Numbered from the stretch's first letter, positions 17,064 through 26,154 are shown. The stretch: 57,620 bases of DNA from DATKJS01 sp964551995 (GCA_964551995.1 CAZKFD010000025.1:1-57620); one strand, 5' to 3'. The notes: generated by a model from the letters alone, not told the origin. Made by a program: numbers and translations.

Positions 17064-18274
17064 GGTGCCGCCGGTTTGTGAAGGCCCGGCCCATTGAGCC
17101 GTTTCCAGGCCGCGAGAAGGGAGACGAAACGGTCGTAGCTCTTCATGCCCTCCCGGACGCCCTGGGACTTCAGGTAGCGCTCGTAGACGGCCTGTGAAGC
17201 CCGCTCCAGAGGGCCTCGATAGCGGTCCCAGTTCGCGGATTCCGCTCGGAGATCGGCCCTGACGCCGGCCGGAAGGCGCGCCGCGAGCCGGAAGGCGTCG
17301 TCGGGAGCGACGCGGGCGAGGGCGGTGAAAAGGTAATTCCAGTATGCCAGATAGCCCGAATAACGGGCGGCGGGGTCGTCCGAGGCCGTGCAGGCGAGGA
17401 AGCCCAGCAGGTTGGCCGCGCCCTCGTCCGTGATCCCGAAGCCGTGGGACATCTCGTGGGCGAGGACGAAGGGCTTCTCCGCCGGCGTGAGGGTGGCCGC
17501 GAAATAGCCCTCGCCGGTATAGGGGAGATAGAAGCCCGACGACGAGAAGCGCATCAGCCAGCCGCCGGGCAGGAGCGGCCGGACGCGGACCCGGCCGGGC
17601 GCGGGATATCCTGCGTCCCTCAGGACCTTCGCGAGCGAAGCGCGGATTTCCGGCTCAAGGCGCTCGGGAACGGACGCGGGGCCGAGCGCCGCGGCCGTCG
17701 CGCCCGGGATCGCGGCCCGCGCCTCCGCCAGCCCTTCGGCCGCCCATTCGGCCTCGGCCTTGACCGCGGCGGCGTCGAGGGGCGCGACGTCCAGGCGGAG
17801 CTGCTTCTCGAACGCGACGCGGTTGTAGTTGAATCCCCAAAAGACGTAAAAAAAGAAAACGAGCTTCGCCGCCCAGCTCGCGGCGGTGAGGAGCCAGCGG
17901 GCGATCTTCGGAAGCACGAGCGACGGGCGTTTCTCCGGACTCCCGGCCGCGTGCGCCTCGGGGAGGGATGCGCGGTTCGCGTCCCCGGGATTCCCGGCGC
18001 GGCCGGCGGCCTCGGCGTTCAGGATGCGCGATCCGACGGGCTTCCGTATGAGCCGGACAGGCCAGACGAGGATCGCCGCGAGAAGCACATACAGAATGGG
18101 GACGGGCGAAAAGCCCAGCGTCTCGTCCCAGAGCCAGCGGAAGCCCACGAAGATCCCGCGCGAATAGATGTCTTCGACGGGGACGGAGTCTTTTCCGACG
18201 AGGAGATGGAGGAGGAAGGCGGCGGCGCCGAGGAAGATCCAGAAGCGGCGGCGCGCGGAAGACGGTCGAGCCAT
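17051..18274 (-). CDS. DUF3810-like membrane protein with HExxH metallopeptidase motif
   Basis: 407 residues. Two N-terminal membrane helices (about 12-28 and 55-75) are followed by a disordered Ala/Gly-rich stretch, a third helix (about 130-150) and a soluble domain. That domain holds LAHEMSHGFGITDEGAANLLGFLAC, shown here across its length: HEMSH is an HExxH zinc motif, and the downstream DEGAAN acidic cluster could give the third ligand. This arrangement matches DUF3810, a family of uncharacterised membrane proteins. GGAG sits six bases before the ATG. It converges with, and overlaps by 13 bases, the SH3b gene. Peptidase activity is an inference from the motif. Confidence 0.75.
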   Translation of the reverse strand: MARPSSARRRFWIFLGAAAFLLHLLVGKDSVPVEDIYSRGIFVGFRWLWDETLGFSPVPILYVLLAAILVWPVRLIRKPVGSRILNAEAAGRAGNPGDANRASLPEAHAAGSPEKRPSLVLPKIARWLLTAASWAAKLVFFFYVFWGFNYNRVAFEKQLRLDVAPLDAAAVKAEAEWAAEGLAEARAAIPGATAAALGPASVPERLEPEIRASLAKVLRDAGYPAPGRVRVRPLLPGGWLMRFSSSGFYLPYTGEGYFAATLTPAEKPFVLAHEMSHGFGITDEGAANLLGFLACTASDDPAARYSGYLAYWNYLFTALARVAPDDAFRLAARLPAGVRADLRAESANWDRYRGPLERASQAVYERYLKSQGVREGMKSYDRFVSLLAAWKRLNGPGLHKPAAPQNP

Positions 18275-18396
18275 CGGATACTCCGGGGACGAGTTCCGGG
18301 ATTTCAGGCCCGGACCCCCTCATGTTACAGGAATCAGGCGCCCTTGCACAGCCTGCCCAGGGGGGAGACAACGGGTCGGGCCCGCGGACGAAGCGC

Positions 18397-18425
18397 TTGA
18401 CAGGGAGCGGGGCGAAACCTAGAAT
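18397..18425 (+). promoter_or_regulatory. Near-consensus promoter, apparently leaderless
   Basis: TTGACA (18397-18402), a 17-base spacer and TAGAAT (18420-18425). The ATG at 18431 is only five bases past the -10 box, so the transcript probably begins at or next to the start codon. Confidence 0.6.
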
Positions 18426-18430
18426 CCCCA

Positions 18431-18874
18431 ATGGAAAGAATGGCGGTCCTGATCAATATCATCCTGGCCATTGCGACCTTTTGTCTCTACGTCCTGGCCA
18501 GCGGCCGGTTTTACCGCGGGAAAACGCCGTTTTTCGGCTACCTGGGGGCGGCGGTGGTCCTCGACGTCGCCACAGCCTTCCTAGCCTCCTTCCGGGTGAC
18601 GCCCACGGCCGTCGTCGGGGCACCCCACTTAGTTCCCTGGCGGAGCGTCCTTTTCCTCCTGCATATCACGAGCGCGACGCTGGGCATGTTCGGTTTCATC
18701 GCCGTCTTCCTGGCCCTCCTCATCAAAGGCCGGGACCTGCCGTACCCCCGCCTGAGGAAATTCCAGTACCGGGTGTTGCTTCCCGCGTGGGTGATCGGGG
18801 AAGTCGTCGCGCTCGCAAACTCGATCCTGAAGATCATCCTGAAGGTCCGGATTTACGACTATTTCCGGTTCTGA
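18431..18874 (+). CDS. Small four-helix membrane protein of unknown function
   Basis: 147 residues with four hydrophobic helices (about 5-22, 36-56, 73-95 and 116-135) joined by short loops. A His in FLLHITSATLG lies within the third helix. The overall pattern recalls DUF420-like or other small haem-associated membrane proteins, but I cannot assign a family. The start is set by the promoter: its -10 box ends at 18425. An in-frame ATG at 18440 is the alternative if a short leader is required. No ribosome site is visible for either. It is a single-gene unit, and the next promoter lies at 18957. Confidence 0.65.
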   Translation: MERMAVLINIILAIATFCLYVLASGRFYRGKTPFFGYLGAAVVLDVATAFLASFRVTPTAVVGAPHLVPWRSVLFLLHITSATLGMFGFIAVFLALLIKGRDLPYPRLRKFQYRVLLPAWVIGEVVALANSILKIILKVRIYDYFRF

Positions 18875-18956
18875 AGAGGCCCGGCCCACGTCCCGGACGA
18901 TAGCCGGCCGGCTCCCTTTCGCCTGTAACGGTTTGCCCGGACGGCCTTCACCGGGT

Positions 18957-18986
18957 TTGACAGCGTTCCCGCGCCCAGGGTAGAAT
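18957..18986 (+). promoter_or_regulatory. Promoter for the ABC export operon
   Basis: TTGACA (18957-18962), an 18-base spacer and TAGAAT (18981-18986). A leader of about 125 bases leads to the adaptor start at 19121. Confidence 0.6.
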
Positions 18987-19120
18987 GGGTCTTCCGGGGA
19001 TCAGGATTCGGCCAAAGCGAGGGGTTTTCCCTCTTCGAGAAGACATTCCCCTGATCGATCGCGCCTCGGGGGCAATTGGGTGCTTCGGGTGGCGTTCCGG
19101 GTTCGTGGAGGAGAGAGACG

Positions 19121-20353
19121 ATGGATGCGCAGCGGCCGACGGCCGGCCCCGATATCTCGGGGCTGAGAATCGACGACAGCCAGAGGAACAACCGGCGCCG
19201 GGGCCGGGGCCTGCGGGCGGGCCTGTTCGCCGCCGCGGCGCTCATGGTCGTCGCCGCCGTGCTCCTCGCCCTCCGGCCCCGCGTCCCCGTCGTCGAGGCG
19301 GCGGCGGCGCGCCCCGCCGGCAACGCCCAAGGCGTCACGCTTCTCAACGCCAGCGGCTACGTCACGCCGCGCCGGCGCGCCACGGTGGCCGCAAAGATCA
19401 CCGCTCGGGTCCTCAACGTCCTCGTGGACGAGGGGATGAAGGTCACGGAGGGCCAGGTGCTGGCGCGGCTGGACGATTCCGATGCTCGTCGGCGCCTTCT
19501 GGCGGCGCTCAGGGCCCGCGACGCGACGGCGGCGAACATCGCCAGCCTCGAAGTCAACCTCGCCAACGCCGAACGGGAGCTCCATCGCCAGCAGGAACTC
19601 GAGAAGGCCGGCTTCGCAGCGGTCCAGGACCTCGACCAGGCCAAGACGACGGCCGACAGCCTCCGCGCCCAGGTCCAAGCCGCACGCGACCAGGTCAAAG
19701 AAGCGGAGGCCGAGGTTGGAGTCGCCGAGCAGGACGTCGAAAACTGCACAGTCCGGGCGCCCTTTGCCGGCGTCGTCGTCTCCAAGGACGCGCAGATCGG
19801 TGAGATGGTCTCGCCGATTTCGGCCGGAGGCGGCTTCACCAGAACAGGCATCGCGACCATCGTGGACATGGCCTCGCTCGAGATCGAGGTCGACGTCAAC
19901 GAGTCGTACATCGCGCGGGTGCAGCCGGACCAGAAGGTCGACGCCGTCCTCGACGCCTACCCTGATTGGCACATCCCCTGCAAGGTCCGGACGATCATCC
20001 CCACGGCGGACCGCGAGAAGGCCACGGTCAAGGTGCGCATCTCCTTCGACGCGCTCGATCCCCGGATCCTCCCAGACATGGGCGTCAAGGTGGCCTTCCT
20101 GGCCGAGGAAAAAGAGGGCGGACAGCCGGCCGCGCTGCCGCGCGCGCTCGTCCCCGCCGCGGCGGTGAGGGAATCGGAGGGGCGCAAGGTCGTGTTCGTC
20201 GTCCGCGACGGCCGCCTCGAGCGCCGGGCCGTAGCCCTCGGGGAGAGCCGCGGGACCGACGTCGAGGTCATGGCCGGGGTCGCCGCCGGCGACAGCGTCG
20301 TCGTCGGCGGGCCCGAAGGCCTGCGCGACGGCCAGCGCGTCAGAGTCAAATAA
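19121..20353 (+). CDS. MacA-like periplasmic adaptor (HlyD/membrane-fusion family)
   Basis: About 410 residues. A basic cytosolic segment (NNRRRGRG) and one membrane anchor (about residues 30-50) precede the lipoyl half-motif (VLNVLVDEGMKVTEGQVLARLD). A coiled-coil hairpin follows (about 105-195, with LHRQQELEKAGFAAVQDLDQ), then the second half (CTVRAPFAGVVVSKDAQIGEMV) and beta-barrel domains. I took ATG at 19121 because GGAG lies upstream, rather than the in-frame start at 19076. It is the first gene of an operon with an ABC ATPase and two FtsX-type permeases. This is the layout of MacAB/DevBCA-type exporters of peptides, lipids or glycolipids. Confidence 0.88.
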   Translation: MDAQRPTAGPDISGLRIDDSQRNNRRRGRGLRAGLFAAAALMVVAAVLLALRPRVPVVEAAAARPAGNAQGVTLLNASGYVTPRRRATVAAKITARVLNVLVDEGMKVTEGQVLARLDDSDARRRLLAALRARDATAANIASLEVNLANAERELHRQQELEKAGFAAVQDLDQAKTTADSLRAQVQAARDQVKEAEAEVGVAEQDVENCTVRAPFAGVVVSKDAQIGEMVSPISAGGGFTRTGIATIVDMASLEIEVDVNESYIARVQPDQKVDAVLDAYPDWHIPCKVRTIIPTADREKATVKVRISFDALDPRILPDMGVKVAFLAEEKEGGQPAALPRALVPAAAVRESEGRKVVFVVRDGRLERRAVALGESRGTDVEVMAGVAAGDSVVVGGPEGLRDGQRVRVK

Positions 20354-20369
20354 TGCGAGGGCGGGCACC

Positions 20370-21089
20370 ATGGTGAAGATCGACGGGACATCGAACGGCA
20401 ACAGCCTCATCCGCGTGCGGGGCCTCGGCAAGACCTATCACCGCGGCAGCGAGGAGCTGCACGTTCTACGCGGGCTGAACCTCGACATCGAGCCGGGGGA
20501 GTTCGTGGCCTTCATGGGGCCGTCGGGTTCCGGCAAGACGACCCTCCTGAACCTTCTCGGGGGCCTCGACTTGCCGACGACGGGCAGCGTTTCCGTGGCC
20601 GGAGAGGAAATCACCGCTCTCTCGGCCCACAAGCTCACGGCGTGGCGCGCCCGCCACGTCGGTTTCGTCTTCCAGATGTACAACCTGATCCCTGTCCTGA
20701 CTGCGTTCCAGAACGTGGAGCTGCCCCTGCTGCTCACGCGCCTCTCGAAGGCCGAACGGCGGAAGCACGTCGAGACCGCGCTGGCGCTCGTGGGTCTCGC
20801 GGAGCGGTCCAGGCATTTTCCGCGCCAGCTCTCGGGGGGAGAGGAGCAGCGGGTCGCCATCGCCCGGGCCGTGGTCACCGACCCCACGTTCCTTCTCTGC
20901 GATGAGCCGACCGGCGACCTCGACCGCAGGAGCGCCGACGAGATCATGGGCCTCATCGACCGCCTGGTGCACGAGTACGGCAAGACGGTTCTCATGGTGA
21001 CCCACGACCCGCGGGCGGCCGAGCGGGCCCACGCCATCCTCCATCTCGACAAGGGCACGCTCATCGAAGGGGAACGGAAGGCCTCATGA
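20370..21089 (+). CDS. ABC transporter ATPase, MacB/LolD type
   Basis: 239 residues, one nucleotide-binding domain. Walker A is GPSGSGKTT (about residue 50). The Q-loop is in VFQMYNLIPVLTAFQNVELP, the signature is LSGGEEQRVAIARA (Glu-Glu instead of the usual Gln-Gln), Walker B is FLLCDEPTGDLD and the switch His is in MVTHDPRAA. These are the hallmarks of the MacB/LolD/FtsE group that works with FtsX-like permeases. The gene lies 16 bases after the adaptor. Its last bases overlap the first permease start (ATGA), implying translational coupling. Confidence 0.94.
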   Translation: MVKIDGTSNGNSLIRVRGLGKTYHRGSEELHVLRGLNLDIEPGEFVAFMGPSGSGKTTLLNLLGGLDLPTTGSVSVAGEEITALSAHKLTAWRARHVGFVFQMYNLIPVLTAFQNVELPLLLTRLSKAERRKHVETALALVGLAERSRHFPRQLSGGEEQRVAIARAVVTDPTFLLCDEPTGDLDRRSADEIMGLIDRLVHEYGKTVLMVTHDPRAAERAHAILHLDKGTLIEGERKAS

Positions 21090-22225
21090 AATACCTGGGC
21101 CTCATCCTGGCCAACCTCCGGCGGAAAAGGGTCCGCACCGTCCTGAGCGTCGGCTCGTTTGCCGCCGCCCTCTTTCTCTTTGGCCTCCTCATCGCCGTCC
21201 GGGGCGCCTTCAACCAGGGCGTTACGGTCGCCGGCGTCGACCGGATGATCGTCATCAACAGGGTGTCACTCATCCAGCCCCTGCCGATCTCCTACCGCGA
21301 ACGGATCCTCCAGGTCCCCGGCGTGAAAGGCGTGGCCTACGCCACGTGGTTTGGGGGTATCTACCAGGACGAGAAAAACTTCTTCCCCCAATACGTCATT
21401 GACCCGGAGACGTGGCGCGCGGTGTATCCTGAGTACAAAATCCCCGACGACGAGTGGAACGAGTTCATGAAGGACCGGCAGGGCTGCATCGCCGGCGAGG
21501 AGACGGCCAAGCGCTTCGGTTGGAAGCTCGGCGACCGGATCCCGATCAAGGGCACTTACCTTCCGGGGGTCTGGGAATTCAACCTGCGCGGCATCTACAG
21601 GGGCACGCGGAGCGACGACGACACAACCCAGTTCTGGCTGCGGCGCGACTACTTCGAGGAGAAGGCCCCCGCCTACTGGAAGGGGCTGGTCGGCTGGTAC
21701 GTGGTCAAGGTCGCGAACCCGGACGACGCGCTCCGGGTCGCCGCGGCCATCGACGAGCGCTTCGCTAATTCCCCGTGGGAAACGAAGTCGGAGACCGAGA
21801 AGGCGTTCGCCGCTTCCTTCGTCAAGCAGATCGGCAACATCGAATTCCTGATATTGACCATCGGCAGCGTCGTCTTCTTCACCCTGCTCCTCGTCACGGG
21901 GAACACGATGGCCATCGCCGTCCGCGAGCGCACGGGCGAGCTGGCGGTGTTCAAGACCGTCGGCTTCGGCGATGTCCGGGTCCTGTGGCTGGTCCTGGGC
22001 GAATCGGTCCTGATCGCCCTCGCCGGGGGTGCGGTGGGGATCGCGGCCGCCAGGGCCGTGTGCCCCCGCCTGTCCGGCGTTCTGTCGGGAATGAGGATCT
22101 TCCTGCCGGCTTCGAGCCTGGCCTTTGGGCTCGTCCTGGCCCTGGCGGTCGGCATTCTGGCGGGGGCGCTCCCCGCCCTGGAGGCGATGCGGCTCAAAGT
22201 CGCCGACGCCCTGCGGAGGGTCTGA
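21086..22225 (+). CDS. FtsX/MacB-type ABC permease, first of two
   Basis: 379 residues. An N-terminal helix (LRRKRVRTVLSVGSFAAALFL) is followed by a large periplasmic MacB-PCD-like domain (about 45-250). Three C-terminal helices complete the FtsX core, including GNTMAIAVRERTGELAVFKTVG between helices. The conserved cytosolic RERTGELAVFK segment is the coupling helix that contacts the ATPase. ATGA overlap with the ATPase and a two-base gap to the second permease show one operon. Two distinct permeases suggest a heterodimeric exporter. Cargo is unknown. Confidence 0.9.
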   Translation: MKYLGLILANLRRKRVRTVLSVGSFAAALFLFGLLIAVRGAFNQGVTVAGVDRMIVINRVSLIQPLPISYRERILQVPGVKGVAYATWFGGIYQDEKNFFPQYVIDPETWRAVYPEYKIPDDEWNEFMKDRQGCIAGEETAKRFGWKLGDRIPIKGTYLPGVWEFNLRGIYRGTRSDDDTTQFWLRRDYFEEKAPAYWKGLVGWYVVKVANPDDALRVAAAIDERFANSPWETKSETEKAFAASFVKQIGNIEFLILTIGSVVFFTLLLVTGNTMAIAVRERTGELAVFKTVGFGDVRVLWLVLGESVLIALAGGAVGIAAARAVCPRLSGVLSGMRIFLPASSLAFGLVLALAVGILAGALPALEAMRLKVADALRRV

Positions 22226-22227
22226 AG

Positions 22228-23397
22228 GTGGCGATCCCCCTTGTCTACAACGTCCGGAGCGTGAGACAGCGCTGGACGTCGGGCATCGTCGCCGTGCTCG
22301 GCGTCGCCGGGGCCGTCGGCGTCTTCGTGGCCATGCTCTCGATGGCGCACGGCTTCAGGGCCACGCTCGTGGCCTCCGGCTCGCCCGGGAACGCGATCGT
22401 CCTGAGGGCCGGGCCGACGGCCGAGATGTACAGTGCCCTCATGCTTGACCAGGTCCGGATCATCGAGAATGCGACCGAGGTCGCGCGCGGTGCGGACGGC
22501 CCGCTGGCCAGCCCTGAGGTCGTCGTCGTGGCCGGCTTCCCGCTCAAGAAGACGGGGACCGACGCCAACCTCCAGATCCGGGGGGTGTCGCCCCGCGTGC
22601 TGGAGGTCCGGAACAATGTGAGGATTACCCAGGGGCGGATGTTCCGGGCCGGCCTGAACGAGCTTGTCGCCGGGCGGAACGTGGCCGGCACCTACGCGGG
22701 CCTCGAGCTCGGCCGGTCGGTCAAGTTCGGCGGGGGAACGTGGACCGTCGTCGGGCTCTTCGACGCGGGCGGAAGCGCCTTCGACTCGGAGCTGTGGTGC
22801 GACGCGCTCGTCCTCAACCAGGTCTACAAGCGGCCGACGAACGTCTTCCAGTCGGTCACCCTCCACCTGACGTCGCCGGACGAGTTCGGCGGGTTCAAGG
22901 ACGCCCTCATCTCGGACCCGCGCCTCAGCGTCCAGACCGAGCGCGAGCGGGCCTATTACGAAAAGAACTCCGAGTCGCTCACAACGATGATCACGATCCT
23001 CGGGACCCTGGTCGCGTTCATCATGGGCATCGGGGCGGTCTTCGGGGCCCTCAACACCATGTATTCGGCCGTCTCGGAGCGGACGCGCGAGATCGCCACC
23101 ATGCGGGCCCTCGGCTTCGGCGGGGGGAGCGTCGTCCTCAGCTTCGTCTTCGAGTCCGTGTTCATCGCCGGGCTGGGCGGGCTCCTCGGCTGCGCGGCCG
23201 TCGTCCCGCTCAACGGTTGGACAACGGGGACGATCAACTTCCAGACGTTTTCCCACCTGGCCTTCGCCTTCCGGGTGACACCGGGGCTCATGGCGGTCGG
23301 CCTGGCCTTCGCCCTCCTCATGGGCCTCATCGGCGGTCTCCCGCCGGCGATCCGGGCGGTGCGCCGTCCGGTGGCCGCGGCGCTCCGCGAGCTCTAG
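22228..23397 (+). CDS. FtsX/MacB-type ABC permease, second of two
   Basis: 389 residues with the same layout as its neighbour. An N-terminal helix follows VYNVRSVRQRW. A periplasmic domain (about 45-250) contains LQIRGVSPRVLEVRNNVRI (a MacB-PCD-type stretch). The FtsX core has SERTREIATMRALGFGGGSVV as coupling segment, and three C-terminal helices end in RRPVAAALREL. The start is GTG at 22228, with GGAGGG seven bases upstream, immediately after the first permease stop. An intrinsic terminator follows at 23439. Confidence 0.9.
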   Translation: MAIPLVYNVRSVRQRWTSGIVAVLGVAGAVGVFVAMLSMAHGFRATLVASGSPGNAIVLRAGPTAEMYSALMLDQVRIIENATEVARGADGPLASPEVVVVAGFPLKKTGTDANLQIRGVSPRVLEVRNNVRITQGRMFRAGLNELVAGRNVAGTYAGLELGRSVKFGGGTWTVVGLFDAGGSAFDSELWCDALVLNQVYKRPTNVFQSVTLHLTSPDEFGGFKDALISDPRLSVQTERERAYYEKNSESLTTMITILGTLVAFIMGIGAVFGALNTMYSAVSERTREIATMRALGFGGGSVVLSFVFESVFIAGLGGLLGCAAVVPLNGWTTGTINFQTFSHLAFAFRVTPGLMAVGLAFALLMGLIGGLPPAIRAVRRPVAAALREL

Positions 23398-23438
23398 AGA
23401 TTTCCCTGCGCTCCGGCGGTCTTCCCGGCGGCCCCGCG

Positions 23439-23461
23439 GAGGAGCCCCCTCCTCACTTTTT
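23439..23461 (+). terminator. Intrinsic terminator of the ABC export operon
   Basis: GAGGAG (23439-23444) and CTCCTC (23449-23454) pair around CCCC, and ACTTTTT follows. It overlaps the 3' end of the convergent small secreted gene. Confidence 0.75.
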
Positions 23462-23881
23462 CAGGAAGAGGTTGATATACTCCATGTTCTGGTCGAGGCA
23501 CTTCTTGCAGTCGTTCGTGGCCTTGCCGAGCGCGAGAGCCTCCTCGAGGAGATTTTTGGCCGGCCCGAGGTCGACGGACGGGTCGAGCTTGTGCCTCTTG
23601 ATGATCATGTAGGCGGCGTTGTTCTTGCCCCACGCCACGAGCTCCGGGCTTCCCAGGCCTTCCGCCTGGCGGGCGTACTCCAGGTAGTACTGCAGGGCTT
23701 CGATGTACTTTCCTTCGGCGTCGTACTTCTCGGCCGTGCTCTTGGCCGCGAGCCAGTTGTTCCAGGAGATGGCGTTCTGGGCCTGCGCCGCTTGTGGCCC
23801 GCCCGGGACGGCGGCCGCGTACGCCAGGCCCGAGGCCGCGATCATGACCGCCGCAACTCCCCAAAATCCGGATCCTTTCAT
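23453..23881 (-). CDS. Small secreted helical (TPR-like) protein
   Basis: 142 residues. The signal peptide runs from MKGSGFWGVAAVMIAA to a cleavage site near AAA or AQA. The mature part is all helical, with a TPR-like helix pair (KYIEALQYYLEYARQAEGLG) and a second pair around LLEEALALGKATNDCKKC. The two cysteines of CKKC near the end could form a disulfide. GGAGG precedes the ATG. It is separated by 60 bases from the metallopeptidase gene upstream on the same strand, so it may be the last gene of that unit. Function is unknown; a periplasmic protein-protein contact role is inferred from TPR character only. Confidence 0.7.
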   Translation of the reverse strand: MKGSGFWGVAAVMIAASGLAYAAAVPGGPQAAQAQNAISWNNWLAAKSTAEKYDAEGKYIEALQYYLEYARQAEGLGSPELVAWGKNNAAYMIIKRHKLDPSVDLGPAKNLLEEALALGKATNDCKKCLDQNMEYINLFLKK

Positions 23882-23941
23882 TCCGGCCTCCCCTTTTGGG
23901 CGAATTTCGAATCTTCGTCAACGGAGAGAACCCGGCACCGA

Positions 23942-24991
23942 TTAGTGCAGGATGCCGCCGCTGACGGAAAATTGCGTGGCCAGAGCCGAGGCCAGCCCCG
24001 CGACGTCGACCAGGCTCTTGTTCATGGTGGACAGGGGCACAAAGAGGTGCATATCCCGCGACCGGTTCTGCATCTTGACGATCAGGAGCGTCGCCTGGGC
24101 CGTCGTCACCCCGGCGTTCCGGACGAGGGCGTCGACGATGAACTTGCGGTGGGCGGCGATCACGTCCGCGAGCGAGATCACGGCCGAGTCCGCGGGCCGG
24201 GGCCGGTAGCGCCCGATCTTCTTGAGCAGCGGGTCGATGAAGCCCGTGGCCTTCCGCCGGTACCTGTAGAGCGAGGCGCCGAAGACCTCGGCGACGGTCT
24301 GCTTGAGGGCCTCGACGGGGACGTCGACCTCCCCCGGGTCAGCCGTGATCTGCAGCGGCTTGTCGCCGAAGCGGTTGACGACCTTGGTGACGAACTGTAG
24401 CTTCGTCAGGGCGCCCTTCCGGTTTCGGTAGGCTTTCTTCCAATTGGACGGGAGGGTGAGCCAGACGCCGAAGGTCTCGGCGAAGTCCTCGTCGGGGTGT
24501 TTCTGGGCGTAGTGGTCCCGGTTGGGGTTGACGAAGTCCCGGCTCCAGGGATGGGGCTTGAAGCGGTCCGTTGCGGGGTAGGTTTCGAAGAACTTACCCT
24601 CGACCCCGAACACGTCCCGGAACTCCCGGTCTTTGTAGAGCTTGTGGGCGTAGCAGAAAGCGTGCCCGGTTTCGTGGCGGAGGAGGTAGTCGACGGTCCG
24701 GGTGTCATTTGTCCATCCCCGGACTTCCCGGTTCAGGTCTTTGAGCAGGGCCGAGGCGTCGTAGAACCCGACCTCGATGTTGACCGTGCCCGTGACGCAG
24801 CCCCAGTCCTCGCCGAGGTAGAAGTTCGGCTTGAGGCGGATGCCCCGCCGCTTCAGACGCTGGAGGAGCTTTTCGATCTGGGATTGGACGAGGGACGTCT
24901 TCAGATGCAGGCCGAGCCGGTTCACCGGCGTCGTCAGGACCTCCAGCTTTCTCGTGTCCTGGTTGAACAGGAGCCTCCGGATGTCGATCAT
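23942..24991 (-). CDS. Putative zinc metallopeptidase (HExxH), linked to an ATP-grasp ligase
   Basis: 349 residues, no signal peptide or membrane helix, so cytosolic. YLLRHETGHAFCYAHKLY carries HETGH (HExxH) near residue 105. DEDFAETFGVWL about 70 residues later supplies a conserved Glu/Asp cluster expected to give the third zinc ligand, as in gluzincin-like putative zinc-binding metallopeptidases. The C-terminal third is basic and helical. Its start overlaps the stop of the ATP-grasp gene (ATGA at 24988-24991), so the two are translationally coupled. The pairing suggests a maturation or turnover partner for whatever the ligase joins. The substrate is unknown and peptidase activity is inferred. 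Confidence 0.72.
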   Translation of the reverse strand: MIDIRRLLFNQDTRKLEVLTTPVNRLGLHLKTSLVQSQIEKLLQRLKRRGIRLKPNFYLGEDWGCVTGTVNIEVGFYDASALLKDLNREVRGWTNDTRTVDYLLRHETGHAFCYAHKLYKDREFRDVFGVEGKFFETYPATDRFKPHPWSRDFVNPNRDHYAQKHPDEDFAETFGVWLTLPSNWKKAYRNRKGALTKLQFVTKVVNRFGDKPLQITADPGEVDVPVEALKQTVAEVFGASLYRYRRKATGFIDPLLKKIGRYRPRPADSAVISLADVIAAHRKFIVDALVRNAGVTTAQATLLIVKMQNRSRDMHLFVPLSTMNKSLVDVAGLASALATQFSVSGGILH

Positions 24992-26154
24992 CCGGAGCCC
25001 CCTTCGGCCCTCGCCGGACCAGGAGGCGTCCCGGCCTTCTCCTCCGCCCGGGGGCCGTCGGACGCGGGCCGCCTCTTGAGCGCCTCCTCGACGATCAGGC
25101 GGAGGGCGGCCGCAAACGGGATGCCCGCCGCCTCGGCGGAGGCGATGAGCCCCACGCCCTGCGTGAGGTCGGGATTCGGGTTGACCTCGAGGACGAAGAG
25201 GCGGTTTTGCCGGTCGAGGCGCATATCGATGCGGGCGTAGTCGCGGCAGCCCAGGGCCTGATAGGCGAGGAGGGCGGTCTTCTCGACCTTATGACGGATC
25301 GCACGCGACAGCTTTGCCGGGCAGACGAGCTTCCCCAGGTGGAACGCCTCGTGCAGGGGGTCCCACTTGGATTCGAAGCTGATGATCCGGCGGTAGTTGG
25401 GAGGCAGGGCGGAGAAGTCCAGCTCCTCGACGGGTAGCACCCGCGGCATCTCGTTGCCGATGACCGAGACGCCGAGCTCCCGGCCCTCGATGAACTCCTC
25501 GATGAGGGCCGGTTGCTGGTATTCGTCGAGGATCATGCCGACGCGACCCTCGAGCTGCGCCCGGTCTTCGACGACGGCCAAGTCGTCCACGCCGGCGCTG
25601 GCGTCCTCCCAGGCGGGCTTGACGATGAGCGGGTACCTCAACCCCGTCAGCTTGGGGACGGGCCTCTCCTTTGCCACTTTGTAGCGCGGCGTCCGGATCT
25701 GGAAGGCCTGGAGGATCTGCTTGGCCAGCCCCTTGCGCTGGCAGACGGCCAGGGTCATCGGAGGGGAGCCCGTGTAGGGGATCCGGAGCAGGTCGTAGAG
25801 GGCGGCGACGCGGTCTTCGCAAAGGGGATCGTCGTTGAAGTATTCGACGAGGTTGAAGACGACGTCGGGCCGCGGGGAGGTCAGACTGCTCAGGAGCCGG
25901 TCGAAATCGTCCTCGATGTTGACGGCCCGGGAGTCGAAGCCCTCGTCCGCGAGGGCCTTGACGATGGCCTCGATCTCCTCCCGCAGCGTCGAGATGCTCT
26001 CGAGGTCCTTGTTGTCGCCCGTCGGGGAGACGACGTCGCCGTTCAGGACCTTCCGGCGGAGCGTCTCGTATTCGTCGACGCCGCAGAAATTATAGAGGAC
26101 AAGAACCGACGTCCCTTTCGGGCTTTCCCTCACGGATTTCCTCTTTTTAAGCAT
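24988..26154 (-). CDS. D-Ala-D-Ala ligase-like ATP-grasp enzyme
   Basis: About 388 residues. The N-terminal domain (VLVLYNFCGVDEYE...) and central region (DVVFNLVEYFNDDPLCEDRVAALYDLLRIPYTGSPPMTLAVCQRKG, shown as one span of positions about 90-140) match the D-Ala-D-Ala ligase fold. The ATP-grasp core shows PLIVKPAWEDASAGV (ATP-binding Lys), EEFIEGRELGVSVIG, and the metal-binding LEVNPNPDL near residue 350. It differs from canonical Ddl by a long insert in the N-terminal lobe, and it sits with a metallopeptidase rather than with mur genes. It is therefore probably not the cell-wall Ddl but a peptide-forming ligase of unknown substrate. The ATG at 26154 is preferred; a TTG at 26178 is possible. 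No strong ribosome site is visible. Confidence 0.82.
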   Translation of the reverse strand: MLKKRKSVRESPKGTSVLVLYNFCGVDEYETLRRKVLNGDVVSPTGDNKDLESISTLREEIEAIVKALADEGFDSRAVNIEDDFDRLLSSLTSPRPDVVFNLVEYFNDDPLCEDRVAALYDLLRIPYTGSPPMTLAVCQRKGLAKQILQAFQIRTPRYKVAKERPVPKLTGLRYPLIVKPAWEDASAGVDDLAVVEDRAQLEGRVGMILDEYQQPALIEEFIEGRELGVSVIGNEMPRVLPVEELDFSALPPNYRRIISFESKWDPLHEAFHLGKLVCPAKLSRAIRHKVEKTALLAYQALGCRDYARIDMRLDRQNRLFVLEVNPNPDLTQGVGLIASAEAAGIPFAAALRLIVEEALKRRPASDGPRAEEKAGTPPGPARAEGGSG

